From Bin75 sp965223955 (GTDB lineage Bacteria; Nitrospirota; Nitrospiria; Nitrospirales; UBA8639): DNA of 64,000 nt. Numbering within the stretch: position 1 is the first letter of the stretch; each line of letters begins with the position of its first letter. Position numbers and translations under genes: made by a program. Under the pieces are notes generated by a model. The model saw only the letters and a program-made list of their open reading frames with translations. It did no database searches and was not told where the DNA came from. Location of the stretch: positions 372,001 through 436,000 of the forward strand of contig OZ245029.1 of the NCBI GenBank assembly GCA_965223955.1. The letters are read 5' to 3'. Shown one piece after another: positions 27,438 to 35,603 of this stretch.

Positions 27438-27773
27438 TTCAAAGTTGATGTGTGCACTCATTTGTTGACGGCCTGAGTTGCGCGACGAAACAGACAAAAA
27501 GCAAAGACGCTGGATCCCCGATCAGGTCGGGGATTGTAGATGTTTACTCATTCGTTGACAGCATGAAGGGACTGACCACAAGAAGGGCCATCTTGTTCCT
27601 CCCCTTTGTAAGGGGAGGTCAGGTGGGGTAGAGTCGCATACCCAAGGGGCAACAACACCGACCAGTACACGCGGACTGCTCACCCCGACCCAGGCTCTAC
27701 CTCCCCTCACCCCTCCTTACAAAGGAGGGGAAGGAAAAGACAGAAATTGTCAACGTCAACGAGGAGAGACGGC
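27438..27773. repeat. Composite repeat block between ssrA and the permease
   Basis: Holds two inverted copies of the ATTCGTTGAC repeat (about 27448-27470 and 27537-27562), the ATCAGGTCGGGGAT repeat, and CCCCTTTGTAAGGGG palindromes (27597-27636, 27703-27735). Bases 27694-27755 match 14032-14093 almost perfectly. The repeat runs to within about 20 bases of the permease start, so it may supply its leader. Confidence 0.8.
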
Positions 27774-29525
27774 ATGACTGCCACCGACCCTGGCCTGCGC
27801 ACGGGCATTCGCTACCAGCCCGATGAAACACCGCCGCTGGCGCTCGCCTTCGGGCTCGGGCTGCAGCTCGCCGTTCTTACTATAGCCGGCATCGTCCTGA
27901 CCCCGGCGATCGTGATCCGGGCCGCTGGCGGGACTGAAGACTTCCTGTCATGGGCCGTGTTTGCCGCGATCCTGGTCAGCGGTGTGACCACGATATTGCA
28001 AGTGGTCCGGTTCGGCCGGATCGGCGCGGGGTATGTCCTCCTGATGGGCACCTCCGGCGCCTTCATCGCGGTCTGTGTCGCGGCGATCGCCGAGGGCGGT
28101 CCGGCGATGCTGGCCACCCTGGTGGTCATCTCCTCGCTCTTCCAGTTCGCGCTTTCCGCGCGGCTCTCGCTGTTTCGTCGTATCCTGACGCCGGCCGTCG
28201 CGGGCACGGTGCTCATGCTGATCGCGGTAACGGTGATGCCGATCGTCTTCGGCATGCTCAAGGACGTGCCGGACGGGACCCCGGCACCGGCCGCACCGCT
28301 GAGCGCTCTCGTGACCCTACTCGTCATCATCGGCATCGGCCTGAAAGCCACGGGAACGCTGCGCCTCTGGGCGCCGGTTATCGGCGTCGTCACCGGCTCG
28401 GTGGTCGCCGGGTTTTTCGGTCTCTACGACGTGGGCCTCGTCGCCGACGCGTCATGGATCGGTCTGCCGAAGGGCGCATGGCCGGGCTTTGATCTTAACT
28501 TCGGTCCGGTTTTCTGGGCGCTTCTTCCGGCGTTCGTCTTCGTGACCCTGGTCGGAGCCATCGAAACAGTCGGCGACGCCGTCGCCATTCAGCACGTCTC
28601 CTGGCGCCAGCCCCGGGCGGTGGATTTCCGGGCGGTGCAGGGTGCCGTAGCCGCGGACGGAGTGGGCAATCTGCTGTCCGGTCTCGCGGGCACGGTGCCG
28701 AATACGACCTATTCCAGCAGTATATCCATAGCCGAACTCACCGGGGTCGGCGCCCGTAGCGTCGGCATTGCCGTCGGCGCGGTGTTCCTCGCTCTGGCGT
28801 TCCTTCCCAAGGCGCTCGCCGTGGTCCTGGCAATACCGGGCCCGGTCGCCGCAGCCTATCTCACCGTGTTGCTGGCAATGCTCTTCGTCGTCGGCATGAA
28901 GGTGGTCTTCCATGACGGGATGGATTATCGTAAGGGCTTGATCGCCGGTGTCGCGTTCTGGGTCGGAGTCGGCTTCCAGAACGGCGTGATCTTCCCCGAG
29001 TACTTCTCGGAGTTCGCCGGCGGGCTGCTCCGCAACGGTATGACGGCGGGCGGGCTCGCGGCGATTCTCATGACCCTGTTCGTCGAGTTGACGGACTCCC
29101 GCCGCAGCCGGGTCGAGGTGGAGTTCGACATTTCGGCTCTGCCGAAGATCAGCGAGTTTCTCCGTGCATTCGCAGCCCGCGTCGGGTGGGACACGGCGAT
29201 GGCCGACCGCCTCGACGCCGTCGGCGAGGAGGCTTTGCTGACACTCGTCCAGGATAAGAGCGAAGAAGAGCGTGGGCAACGGCGCCTGCTGTTGGTTGCG
29301 TACGAGGAAAACGGCGGGGCGCACCTCGAGTTCATTGCCGCCACCGGCGATGAAAACCTTCAGGACCGGATCGCGCTGCTCGGCGCGCGGACCACGAGGG
29401 ATTTAGTCGAGATCGAGCAGGAAGTGTCGCTCCGGCTGTTGCGGCACCTCGCGTCCTCGGTCCGCCACCAGCAATACTATGACACGGATATCGTGACCGT
29501 CCGGGTGGAAAGACCTGCCGCCTAA
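27774..29525 (+). CDS. NCS2-type purine/pyrimidine permease with C-terminal ATPase-like domain
   Basis: 583 residues from the ATG at 27774 (GAGGAGAG upstream). Residues 20-440 carry 12-14 hydrophobic helices of the nucleobase:cation symporter-2 family, with GNLLSGLAGTVPNTTYSSS as the conserved motif and ETVGDAVAIQ in the substrate region. Residues about 445-583 are soluble: EFDISALPKISEFLRAF, then DRLDAVGEEALLTLV, which resembles the start of RsbW/HATPase_c domains. Base composition looks clearly more GC-rich than the flanks, and a composite repeat lies directly upstream; both hint at transfer. Substrate (uracil, xanthine, urate) is not determined. Confidence 0.82.
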   Translation: MTATDPGLRTGIRYQPDETPPLALAFGLGLQLAVLTIAGIVLTPAIVIRAAGGTEDFLSWAVFAAILVSGVTTILQVVRFGRIGAGYVLLMGTSGAFIAVCVAAIAEGGPAMLATLVVISSLFQFALSARLSLFRRILTPAVAGTVLMLIAVTVMPIVFGMLKDVPDGTPAPAAPLSALVTLLVIIGIGLKATGTLRLWAPVIGVVTGSVVAGFFGLYDVGLVADASWIGLPKGAWPGFDLNFGPVFWALLPAFVFVTLVGAIETVGDAVAIQHVSWRQPRAVDFRAVQGAVAADGVGNLLSGLAGTVPNTTYSSSISIAELTGVGARSVGIAVGAVFLALAFLPKALAVVLAIPGPVAAAYLTVLLAMLFVVGMKVVFHDGMDYRKGLIAGVAFWVGVGFQNGVIFPEYFSEFAGGLLRNGMTAGGLAAILMTLFVELTDSRRSRVEVEFDISALPKISEFLRAFAARVGWDTAMADRLDAVGEEALLTLVQDKSEEERGQRRLLLVAYEENGGAHLEFIAATGDENLQDRIALLGARTTRDLVEIEQEVSLRLLRHLASSVRHQQYYDTDIVTVRVERPAA

Positions 29526-29596
29526 AACATGTCGGGGGCTACGCCTCAGCACGGACAACCACGGGGGGTTGTCCCTACGTATCGCCGTGGATCGGC

Positions 29597-29647
29597 TCAC
29601 GTCCTGAAAGGGTTTGTGACGGTCAGGCCTTCAAGTCGATCAAACTT
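29597..29647 (-). pseudogene. Remnant of a PIN-domain (VapC-like) toxin
   Basis: Directly after the stop of the antitoxin-like gene the same frame reads KFDRLEGLTVTNPF and then RT before a stop. The segment EGLTVTNPF is the usual C-terminal end of one group of PIN toxins that follow such antitoxins. Everything between the first codons and this tail is gone, so the toxin is internally deleted. Confidence 0.55.
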
Positions 29648-29872
29648 TCAACGCTCATTCATTTCATCCCGCGTGAACTTGCGCCCTCCGGTAAACAGCG
29701 TGCCTTGCAGTTCACGGATGGTTCGCATGGCCCGGGCCACCTGCTGTTCCCGCCCGACGTAGTTCCTGAGCCACAACCGAAATTGCTCGTTTAAGGTCGT
29801 GTGCTCTTCCACGGCACGACGGCGGGCTGCTTCGATCAGGTTCTCGTCGGCGCTAAAGGTAATCTTTTTCAC
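29648..29872 (-). CDS. Ribbon-helix-helix-like antitoxin (74 aa)
   Basis: Starts at GTG 29872, overlapping the TAG of the upstream gene by one base. KKITFSADENLIEAARRRA followed by TTLNEQFRLWLRNYV fits a short RHH DNA-binding domain of VapB/CopG type. The C-terminal GRKFTRDEMNER is the tail seen in antitoxins paired with PIN toxins. The partner toxin is reduced to a remnant downstream, so this is probably an orphan antitoxin. Confidence 0.7.
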   Translation of the reverse strand: MKKITFSADENLIEAARRRAVEEHTTLNEQFRLWLRNYVGREQQVARAMRTIRELQGTLFTGGRKFTRDEMNER

Positions 29873-30231
29873 TAACTCTCCATCATTTCCAGGTGGGCGT
29901 CGAATTCATGGCCGCAGGACACACAGCGAATGCAATCCGATTCGACCATGGGTTCGTCGTCGCGAATACCCATCCCTCCGCAGTCCGGGCATCGAGCCAG
30001 GTGCAGGACTTCGTCTTTGAGATTTTCGTACCGCGCACCCCGTAAGCAATAGATGGGTTCGCCGTCGAGTAGCCAAGGTTCGCATGCCTTATTCACAACC
30101 GGGAGGGCAATATAATGGTGATCGGCGTAGTCTCGAATGTCTTCATGCGTGGTCAGCCCATCCTTCAGCAACTTCCCGGTCTTGGCATCATAGATAGCGC
30201 CATCTTTGACAATGACTTTGGTCGGTCCCAT
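29872..30231 (-). CDS. Zinc-ribbon protein of unknown function (119 aa)
   Basis: The ATG at 30231 has a strong AAGGAGG site. The N-terminal half (VIVKDGAIYDAKTGKLLKDG) is unassigned. The C-terminal half has two CxxC pairs, CPDCGGMG and CIRCVSCGHEFDA, making a zinc ribbon. It sits between a zeta-toxin-like pair and an antitoxin-like gene on the minus strand. Its role is unknown; transcriptional control of the cluster is a guess only. Confidence 0.7.
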   Translation of the reverse strand: MGPTKVIVKDGAIYDAKTGKLLKDGLTTHEDIRDYADHHYIALPVVNKACEPWLLDGEPIYCLRGARYENLKDEVLHLARCPDCGGMGIRDDEPMVESDCIRCVSCGHEFDAHLEMMES

Positions 30232-30259
30232 GTGACACCTCCTTGGAATAAAGAATCGA

Positions 30260-30418
30260 TTAGGGCTTTTGGGTTATGACTTTGCCGTCCTTCCAAATGC
30301 AGATCAGTGTGTTATGCATAAGGGCGGTTTTCCGGGCGGCTTTAGCGGCCCGGCGCAAGGCACGGCCTACACTACGCACTAACGCTTGAGTCTCTTTTCG
30401 GGCCTTCTCAGGTTTCAT
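30260..30418 (-). CDS. Small basic protein coupled to the zeta-toxin-like kinase
   Basis: 52 residues: it begins MKPEKARKETQALVRSVGRA, is rich in Arg, Lys and Ala in a predicted helix, and ends with a short beta-like IWKDGKVITQKP. Its ATG overlaps the TGA of the preceding gene (ATGA, 30415-30418), indicating translational coupling. Its size, basic character and coupling make it a candidate partner or antitoxin of the kinase; that is inference. Confidence 0.65.
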   Translation of the reverse strand: MKPEKARKETQALVRSVGRALRRAAKAARKTALMHNTLICIWKDGKVITQKP

Positions 30419-30984
30419 GGCCCCTCCTCTAAGAGCCGAGGAACTGCCCCGGAATTGTCATACACCATCCAGGTATCGGCTAACGAGCGATACACGACAT
30501 GAAAATTCTTCCAGCCTCGATCAAAACGCCGTAACACCTCATGACGGGGAACATCATGGCCACCCTGTCGCACACGTATTGCAATCCGCCGGAGTGCAAC
30601 CTGCGGTGAAGGAAGCCAAAGAAAAATTATTTCGATGCGATACCCCGCCGATTTCAAATTCTTGAACCGTTGCACGTAAGTCAACCCACTCAACGTGCTT
30701 TCAAAGGCAAAGTCCTTCCGTCCATGAGCGAGACGATCCGGTTCTTGTAGCACGAGCCGGCCCGCCGTTCGTTTGGCCAAGTCGGGATCGAGGGGCGAAA
30801 GGCCACTTGCAATGAGGTCGGCGTTTACAAAGTGAACCACACCAGCTTCCTTAGGGAGATATTCTTTTGCAAAGGTGGTCTTGCCCGCACCATTAGGTCC
30901 TGCGATCACAATGCAGCGCGGGGATTTGGTGGTTTGCTTTCTCACGTCAGCATTACCAAAACCCGTGGCCCCTTCCTTTTTCAT
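30415..30984 (-). CDS. Zeta-toxin-like P-loop kinase
   Basis: 189 residues. CIVIAGPNGAGKTTFAKEYL is the Walker A loop near residues 24-43; VHFVNADLIASGLSPLD and FAFESTLSG are the substrate-side motifs of the zeta toxin/AAA_33 family; the C-terminus has VYDNSG. Zeta toxins phosphorylate UDP-N-acetylglucosamine; chromosomal relatives of this size are of unproven function. No epsilon-type antitoxin is present. The coupled 52-residue protein downstream is the only candidate partner. Confidence 0.82.
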   Translation of the reverse strand: MKKEGATGFGNADVRKQTTKSPRCIVIAGPNGAGKTTFAKEYLPKEAGVVHFVNADLIASGLSPLDPDLAKRTAGRLVLQEPDRLAHGRKDFAFESTLSGLTYVQRFKNLKSAGYRIEIIFLWLPSPQVALRRIAIRVRQGGHDVPRHEVLRRFDRGWKNFHVVYRSLADTWMVYDNSGAVPRLLEEGP

Positions 30985-31562
30985 TCAAATCTCAGAACGA
31001 TTATCCGTATTTGATGCTGAAAAAGAAAGCCTCAATCTCGAATACGCTGGGACAAGGATCGCGGGGGAAGTCATTGTGCCTCGCCATTTTGGAGTCTATA
31101 ATTCTTTTTGATGATCACCCTCACCCCCTGCTTCCGCGGGGGCAGGCTTAATCCTCTCCCATCGAGGGAGAGGAGACCGGAGGCGAGAGTAAAGCCCGCC
31201 GAGTGAGTCTTTGAAGCAACTCCATTTGTGCCTTGCCGTTTTGGGGGTCTATAATTCTTTTGATGTTCGCCCTGACCCCCGATTAAAAATGTCGGGGGCT
31301 TCGCCTCATTTCAGACTGGGGGCAGTGGACCATCTCGCGAAGGGAGTGGAGACCAGGGGCGAGAGTAGAGCCCGCCAAGTGAATCTTTGAAGCAACTCCA
31401 TTTGTGCCTTGCCATTTTGGGGGTCTATAATTCTTTCGATGATCACCCTGACCCCCGATTAAAAATGTCGGGGGCTTCGCCTCATTTCAGACTGGGAGCA
31501 AGGGACCATCCCATCGAGGGAGAGGAGACTGGGCTGAGTAACAAAACAACAGGAGGACTTTC
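30985..31562 (+). repeat. Three tandem promoter-like modules upstream of the PCD gene
   Basis: Three diverged direct copies begin near 31072, 31208 and 31382. Each has TTGTGCCT(T/C)GCC..TTTTGG (pattern) followed by TCTATAATTCTTT, with TATAAT at 31098-31103, 31250-31255 and 31436-31441. Copies two and three also carry a hairpin, CCCCCGATTAAAAATGTCGG plus GGG (31276-31298, 31452-31474). No gene is seen here. Confidence 0.75.
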
Positions 31563-31901
31563 ATGAGTTTGGCTGATAATCAATGTGTGCCGTGCCGTGG
31601 TGGGGTGCCGCCGCTGGAACCGGCGAAGGTGCAGGAGTTGTTGGGTCAATTGGGGCAAGGGTGGGCGTTGAATGCCGACGGGCATATCGAGCGCCTGTAC
31701 GAATTCAAGGACTTTGCGGAGGCCCTGGCTTTCGTGAATACGGTTGGCGCGATCGCCGAGAAAGAAGGCCATCATCCCGACCTGTATTTGGCGTGGGGTC
31801 GATGCAAAGTGGAAATCTGGACGCATAAAATTCACGGGCTCACGGAAAGCGATTTTTATCTGGCGGCCAAGGCCGACCGGGTCTTCACGGGCAATGGCTG
31901 A
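31563..31901 (+). CDS. Pterin-4a-carbinolamine dehydratase-like protein
   Basis: 112 residues; AGGAGG lies upstream. The active-site motif is AEKEGHHPDLYLAWGRCKVE, with the conserved HHP and the later HKIHGLTESDFYLAAK, all typical of PCD. PCD recycles the pterin cofactor of aromatic amino acid hydroxylases; none is in this window. The TGA overlaps the start of the radical SAM gene by eight bases, so the two are made together. In this place it may serve the radical SAM system or a modified pterin rather than phenylalanine hydroxylation (inference). Confidence 0.87.
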   Translation: MSLADNQCVPCRGGVPPLEPAKVQELLGQLGQGWALNADGHIERLYEFKDFAEALAFVNTVGAIAEKEGHHPDLYLAWGRCKVEIWTHKIHGLTESDFYLAAKADRVFTGNG

Positions 31902-33846
31902 TTCACTCATCACCATTGATCCGTCTTCTCAAGCCGGCCCTGCCCCCGGCTCAAAGGCCGGGGCTTGCGGCGAAGAACCCTGGGTCGATCCGAACGGCGT
32001 CCCGCAGGTGGCCCTGGTCACCATGCCGTTCGGGTATTCCAAATTCCCTTCGATTCAGTTGGGCACGCTGTCCCGGGTGTTGAAGAACCAGGGCATCGGG
32101 TCCAGGAGTTATCATTTTAATTTGCTCTTTGCCCAGCGCATCGGTCTCCCGCTCTACGAAGTGTTGTGCGAAAAACGCGGCATGATCGGCGAGTGGTTGT
32201 TCTCGTCGATTCTCTTTCGGGACAACCCGAAGCACGCCCAATATCCCGACGTTTTCAAGCCCGTGTTCGAAAGCACGGCTCAGGAGGCGGGATGTTCCAC
32301 GGGGTATCTGGAAGAGATCGCCCACACCATCGCGCCGCAATTTCTCACCGAGCTGTTGACCTCGTACGACTGGGAGCAATTCAAGGTCGTGGGATTCACG
32401 TCCACCTTCGACCAAAACGTGGCGAGCCTGACCCTGGCTAAATTGATCAAGGAGTTGTACCCCGACGTTCGCATCGTCTTCGGCGGGGCCAACTTCGACG
32501 GCGAGATGGGCATGGAACATTTCCGGGCGTTTCCCTGGATCGATCACGTGGTGGTCGGCGAGGGCGAGGAGGTGTTCCCCGCTTTGGTGAAGAACGTGCT
32601 CCGGGGCCAGGAAGATGCGTTCCCCGCCGGGGTGGCCTACCGCAAAGACGGACAGATTCACTTTCAATCCAACACGACGCTCTTTTCCAATTTTTCCGAA
32701 GTCGGGCCGCCTGATTATGACGATTATTTTGCAATGGTTGGAGAACTGGAAGGACAGGGATCGACCGGGCTCAACCGGATTTTGCTCTACGAGGGGTCAC
32801 GCGGGTGCTGGTGGGGCGAAAAACATCATTGTACGTTTTGCGGGTTGAACGCGCAGGCCATGACGTTTCGCGCCAAGTCTTCCGAACAGGTGGCCCAGGA
32901 AATGGACGGGCTCTCCAGTCGCTATAACACCACGCGTTTCCGGCTGGTCGATAACATCATCGATCTGAAATACATCGACAAGTTGTTCGGTCGATTCGCC
33001 GCCGGTCACTATGACCTGGACGTGTTCATGGAGACCAAAGCCAACCTGACCAAGCAACAGATTCAAACCCTCGCCCAGGGCGGGGTGAAGTGCATGCAGC
33101 CGGGCATTGAAAGCCTGAGCGCCGCGCAACTCAAGGAAATGGATAAAGGCGTCAGCCCGCTCCAGAACGTTCAGTGCCTGAAATGGAGCCGCTATTACAA
33201 CCTGGATATCAACTGGAACATTCTTCTGGGTTTTCCGCAGGAGACCAACGGCGACTACCGGCGCCAGATTGCGCTCATTCCCTCACTGTTTCACCTCCAG
33301 CCACCGGAAAGCACCGGCAAACTGTGGCTGGAGCGATTCAGCCCGTATTTCATGCGTCCCGAAGAGTATGGCGTGCGCATTACCGGACCGGGAGCGGCGT
33401 ACGAATACGTGTACGATGCGAAGAAGGTGGACTTGAACAAGATTGCGTACGATTTCGAATATGAGATTGATTGGAAGGTGGACCCGGCCCTCTACGAACA
33501 GTTGTGCGCCCTCGTGCAGGAATGGCGGGCCCGGTATTTCTCTCAAGACCGCCCGTTTCTGTTCTATGCCAAGGCCATGAGTTACGTGACCGTTTACGAT
33601 GGCCGTACCGATCACCCCACGAGCGAACGGTTTGATTGGCCCTTTTCGTTTGTCATCGAGTATTGCAACGAGGCCCCGAAAACGCTCGAGCAAATCCGGC
33701 GAGCTTCAGCCGGCGATGCGGCGGCGGACGTGACTCCGGCGACTTCCATCGATGACGCGGTCGCCACCCTCGTGACCAAACGTATCATGGTCGAAGATAA
33801 GGGGCGCTTCCTGACCTTGGCCCTTCCGGTCAATCCGCATCTGTAG
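31894..33846 (+). CDS. RiPP maturation radical SAM protein 1-type (B12-binding) enzyme
   Basis: 650 residues from the ATG at 31894; the open frame upstream overlaps PCD and is not coding. The N-terminal region VALVTMPFGYSKFPSIQLG and the VVGFTSTFDQNVASL/VFGGANFDGEMG segments fit a cobalamin-binding domain. The cluster motif is RGCWWGEKHHCTFCGLN (C-x7-C-x2-C) near residue 305, the hallmark of the family known as ribosomal peptide maturation radical SAM protein 1. The middle has GGVKCMQPGIESLS. Relatives act on nitrile-hydratase-leader type precursors. No precursor gene is recognised nearby, so the substrate may be encoded elsewhere. Confidence 0.85.
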   Translation: MADSLITIDPSSQAGPAPGSKAGACGEEPWVDPNGVPQVALVTMPFGYSKFPSIQLGTLSRVLKNQGIGSRSYHFNLLFAQRIGLPLYEVLCEKRGMIGEWLFSSILFRDNPKHAQYPDVFKPVFESTAQEAGCSTGYLEEIAHTIAPQFLTELLTSYDWEQFKVVGFTSTFDQNVASLTLAKLIKELYPDVRIVFGGANFDGEMGMEHFRAFPWIDHVVVGEGEEVFPALVKNVLRGQEDAFPAGVAYRKDGQIHFQSNTTLFSNFSEVGPPDYDDYFAMVGELEGQGSTGLNRILLYEGSRGCWWGEKHHCTFCGLNAQAMTFRAKSSEQVAQEMDGLSSRYNTTRFRLVDNIIDLKYIDKLFGRFAAGHYDLDVFMETKANLTKQQIQTLAQGGVKCMQPGIESLSAAQLKEMDKGVSPLQNVQCLKWSRYYNLDINWNILLGFPQETNGDYRRQIALIPSLFHLQPPESTGKLWLERFSPYFMRPEEYGVRITGPGAAYEYVYDAKKVDLNKIAYDFEYEIDWKVDPALYEQLCALVQEWRARYFSQDRPFLFYAKAMSYVTVYDGRTDHPTSERFDWPFSFVIEYCNEAPKTLEQIRRASAGDAAADVTPATSIDDAVATLVTKRIMVEDKGRFLTLALPVNPHL

Positions 33847-33899
33847 GCAAAGAGAAGGGTCTTGACGCAAGCGCCGGGGCTGAATGACAACGGGCGTGC

Positions 33900-34166
33900 T
33901 TACGCGGTTCCGCCGGTTTCCATCGGCCCTTGCGCTAACATTTCCGAAAACCGTTTTCCCACGATGTCGGTGACTTTCCCCATAATGTCCGTCACCTCTT
34001 TCCATTCCTCAGGGGTCAATTCCTCTTTCAATCTCGGATTCAGCCCCCATTTGGCACTGACTTGCCGGCCCTCACGCTCAACGTGGACCGTCAGGATTTC
34101 GGTTTCGAGAGGGCCTTTTGATTTATCTGATGAAGACGGTTTCCGCGGTGAAGCTTCGCCTGCCAC
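33900..34166 (-). CDS. Small unknown protein (88 aa)
   Basis: Reads MAGEASPRKPSSSDKSKGPL at the start, then a beta-like ETEILTVHVEREGRQVSAKW and a helix containing EEWKEVTDIMGKVTDIVGKR. It is convergent with the radical SAM gene. No family is recognised and no RiPP-like core is visible. It is a plausible conserved small protein, moderately supported. Confidence 0.5.
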   Translation of the reverse strand: MAGEASPRKPSSSDKSKGPLETEILTVHVEREGRQVSAKWGLNPRLKEELTPEEWKEVTDIMGKVTDIVGKRFSEMLAQGPMETGGTA

Positions 34167-34680
34167 AATGTGTACCTTTCTGTGTGTTGTGGATCGGTTT
34201 GCATTCCCTTTTTTGTCATCCTTGTATGTGTTCAGTCATTCGTTGATAATTTTTGCCTTTTCCTTCCCCTCCTTTGCCTGCCCTGAGCGAAGTCGAAGGG
34301 TAAGGAGGGGTGAGGGGAGGTAGAGCCTGAGCCGAAGTGGGCTGACCGCGTGTGGGAGTCGGTGCCTTTCTGGGTATGCGACTCTACCCCACCCCCGCTT
34401 TCGCGGGGGCATGCCTAGCTCAGCCTCCCCTTACAAAGGGGAGGGAAAGAAAACGATCACCCCCGCTCCGGCTGACCATTCTGTCAATGAATGACTGAAC
34501 ACATACAGGGATGACAGAAAGAGAAGGACAGAATATCCCCTTTTACGGGTTGTGATGTCGAGTGTCAAATTCTCGTTCGTATTCGACAACGAGGACCTTT
34601 ACTCCCGGGAAGACCTTGTCTCAAGACCTTCTCTCCGGTTAGAGTCAGGGAATTGAGCGATTTATCCGGAGGCCGTCCCA
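34167..34680. repeat. Gene-free stretch with dispersed repeats
   Basis: Inverted GTTCAGTCATTCGTTGAT repeat (34214-34252) and a direct copy (34480-34517) flank CCTCCTTT...AAGGAGGGG and CCCCTTACAAAGGGG palindromes (34264-34446), one of which contains CTGAGCGAAGTCGAAGG. The last 130 bases before the DUF502 gene show no clear promoter consensus. Confidence 0.75.
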
Positions 34681-35379
34681 ATGAGTTTTGACTGGAAAGA
34701 AATTTTTAAATCCCTCAAAGAGGAAGTCATTCCCAAGCGCTGGGACACGCAGGAATTCGTGCAAAATTTCTTTGAAGGCCTGTTTCTTGTGGTCCCGGTG
34801 GCCGTCACCATCTACGTCGTCTTTCTGGTGTTCAGTTTCATTGACGGCTGGCTGAATATCCCCGTTCCGGGGATCGGGTTTATCCTCACCATCGGCATGC
34901 TTGTACTGGTCGGCCGCCTCGCCTCGAACGTGTTCTTCCGCGGAGCCTTGGGTTCCTTGGAAAAAGTCCTGACCCGCACACCCTTTGTCAAATTGGTCTA
35001 TACGTCGCTCAAAGATCTCATTGAAGCGTTCATGGGTGAAAAAAAGCGTTTCGATCAACCCGTCCTCGTCACGCTGATACCGGGCGGCTATGCGCAGGCG
35101 ATCGGGTTCGTCACGCGCCAGAACCTGGACCTGCTGGGGCTGGAAGACCGGGTCGCCGTCTACTTTCCGCAATCCTACAACTTTGCCGGCAACCTGTTGG
35201 TCGTACCCCGAAGTCAAATCCGCCCGCTCCACGCCGACAGCGCGGACATCATGACCTTTATCGTCTCGGGCGGAGTCTCGGGTGGCGCCGCCAATGGGAA
35301 GACCGCCGAACCACCTTCCGGCGATACCCCGGCGTTACCATCTCCGGCCGAATCGCACAAGCCTCCCGATTCATTTTAA
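34681..35379 (+). CDS. DUF502 family membrane protein
   Basis: 232 residues with two hydrophobic helices near residues 32-57 and 62-82 (FLVVPVAVTIYVVFLVFSFI; GIGFILTIGMLVLVGRLASN), then a soluble region with TPFVKLVYTSLKDLIEAF and LVVVPRS-like strands, and a Pro/Ser-rich tail. This matches DUF502, an inner membrane family of unknown function. The ATG at 34681 follows CCGGAGG. It is a single gene, separate from the efflux operon downstream. Confidence 0.88.
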   Translation: MSFDWKEIFKSLKEEVIPKRWDTQEFVQNFFEGLFLVVPVAVTIYVVFLVFSFIDGWLNIPVPGIGFILTIGMLVLVGRLASNVFFRGALGSLEKVLTRTPFVKLVYTSLKDLIEAFMGEKKRFDQPVLVTLIPGGYAQAIGFVTRQNLDLLGLEDRVAVYFPQSYNFAGNLLVVPRSQIRPLHADSADIMTFIVSGGVSGGAANGKTAEPPSGDTPALPSPAESHKPPDSF

Positions 35380-35603
35380 TAACCGGCGGAGTTACGTCTT
35401 CCTTTCGGGTGAAAGTTGCAAAACCTGACTGAGTGTTCTAATTTTGAAACGTGGCGTTCATCCATGAGAAGAAATCTATCACTGACGATCACTGGCTGAT
35501 ATGATGATCATATGGCACCTCGGACCCAACAACGCGAAGATGAAGCCAGCCGGCAAGAATGGCTTGAAGCCACCGCTCACCAGCTTCGTTGCTGTTTCTC
35601 GTC

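Noticed and set aside
31744..31893. Upstream extension of the radical SAM frame
   Set aside because: It overlaps the PCD gene in another frame and has no family similarity; the start at 31894 fits the overlap seen in coupled genes.
33900..34166. The 88-residue protein as the precursor for the nearby radical SAM enzyme
   Set aside because: It is on the opposite strand and shows no leader/core pattern or Cys/Ser/Thr/aromatic-rich tail.
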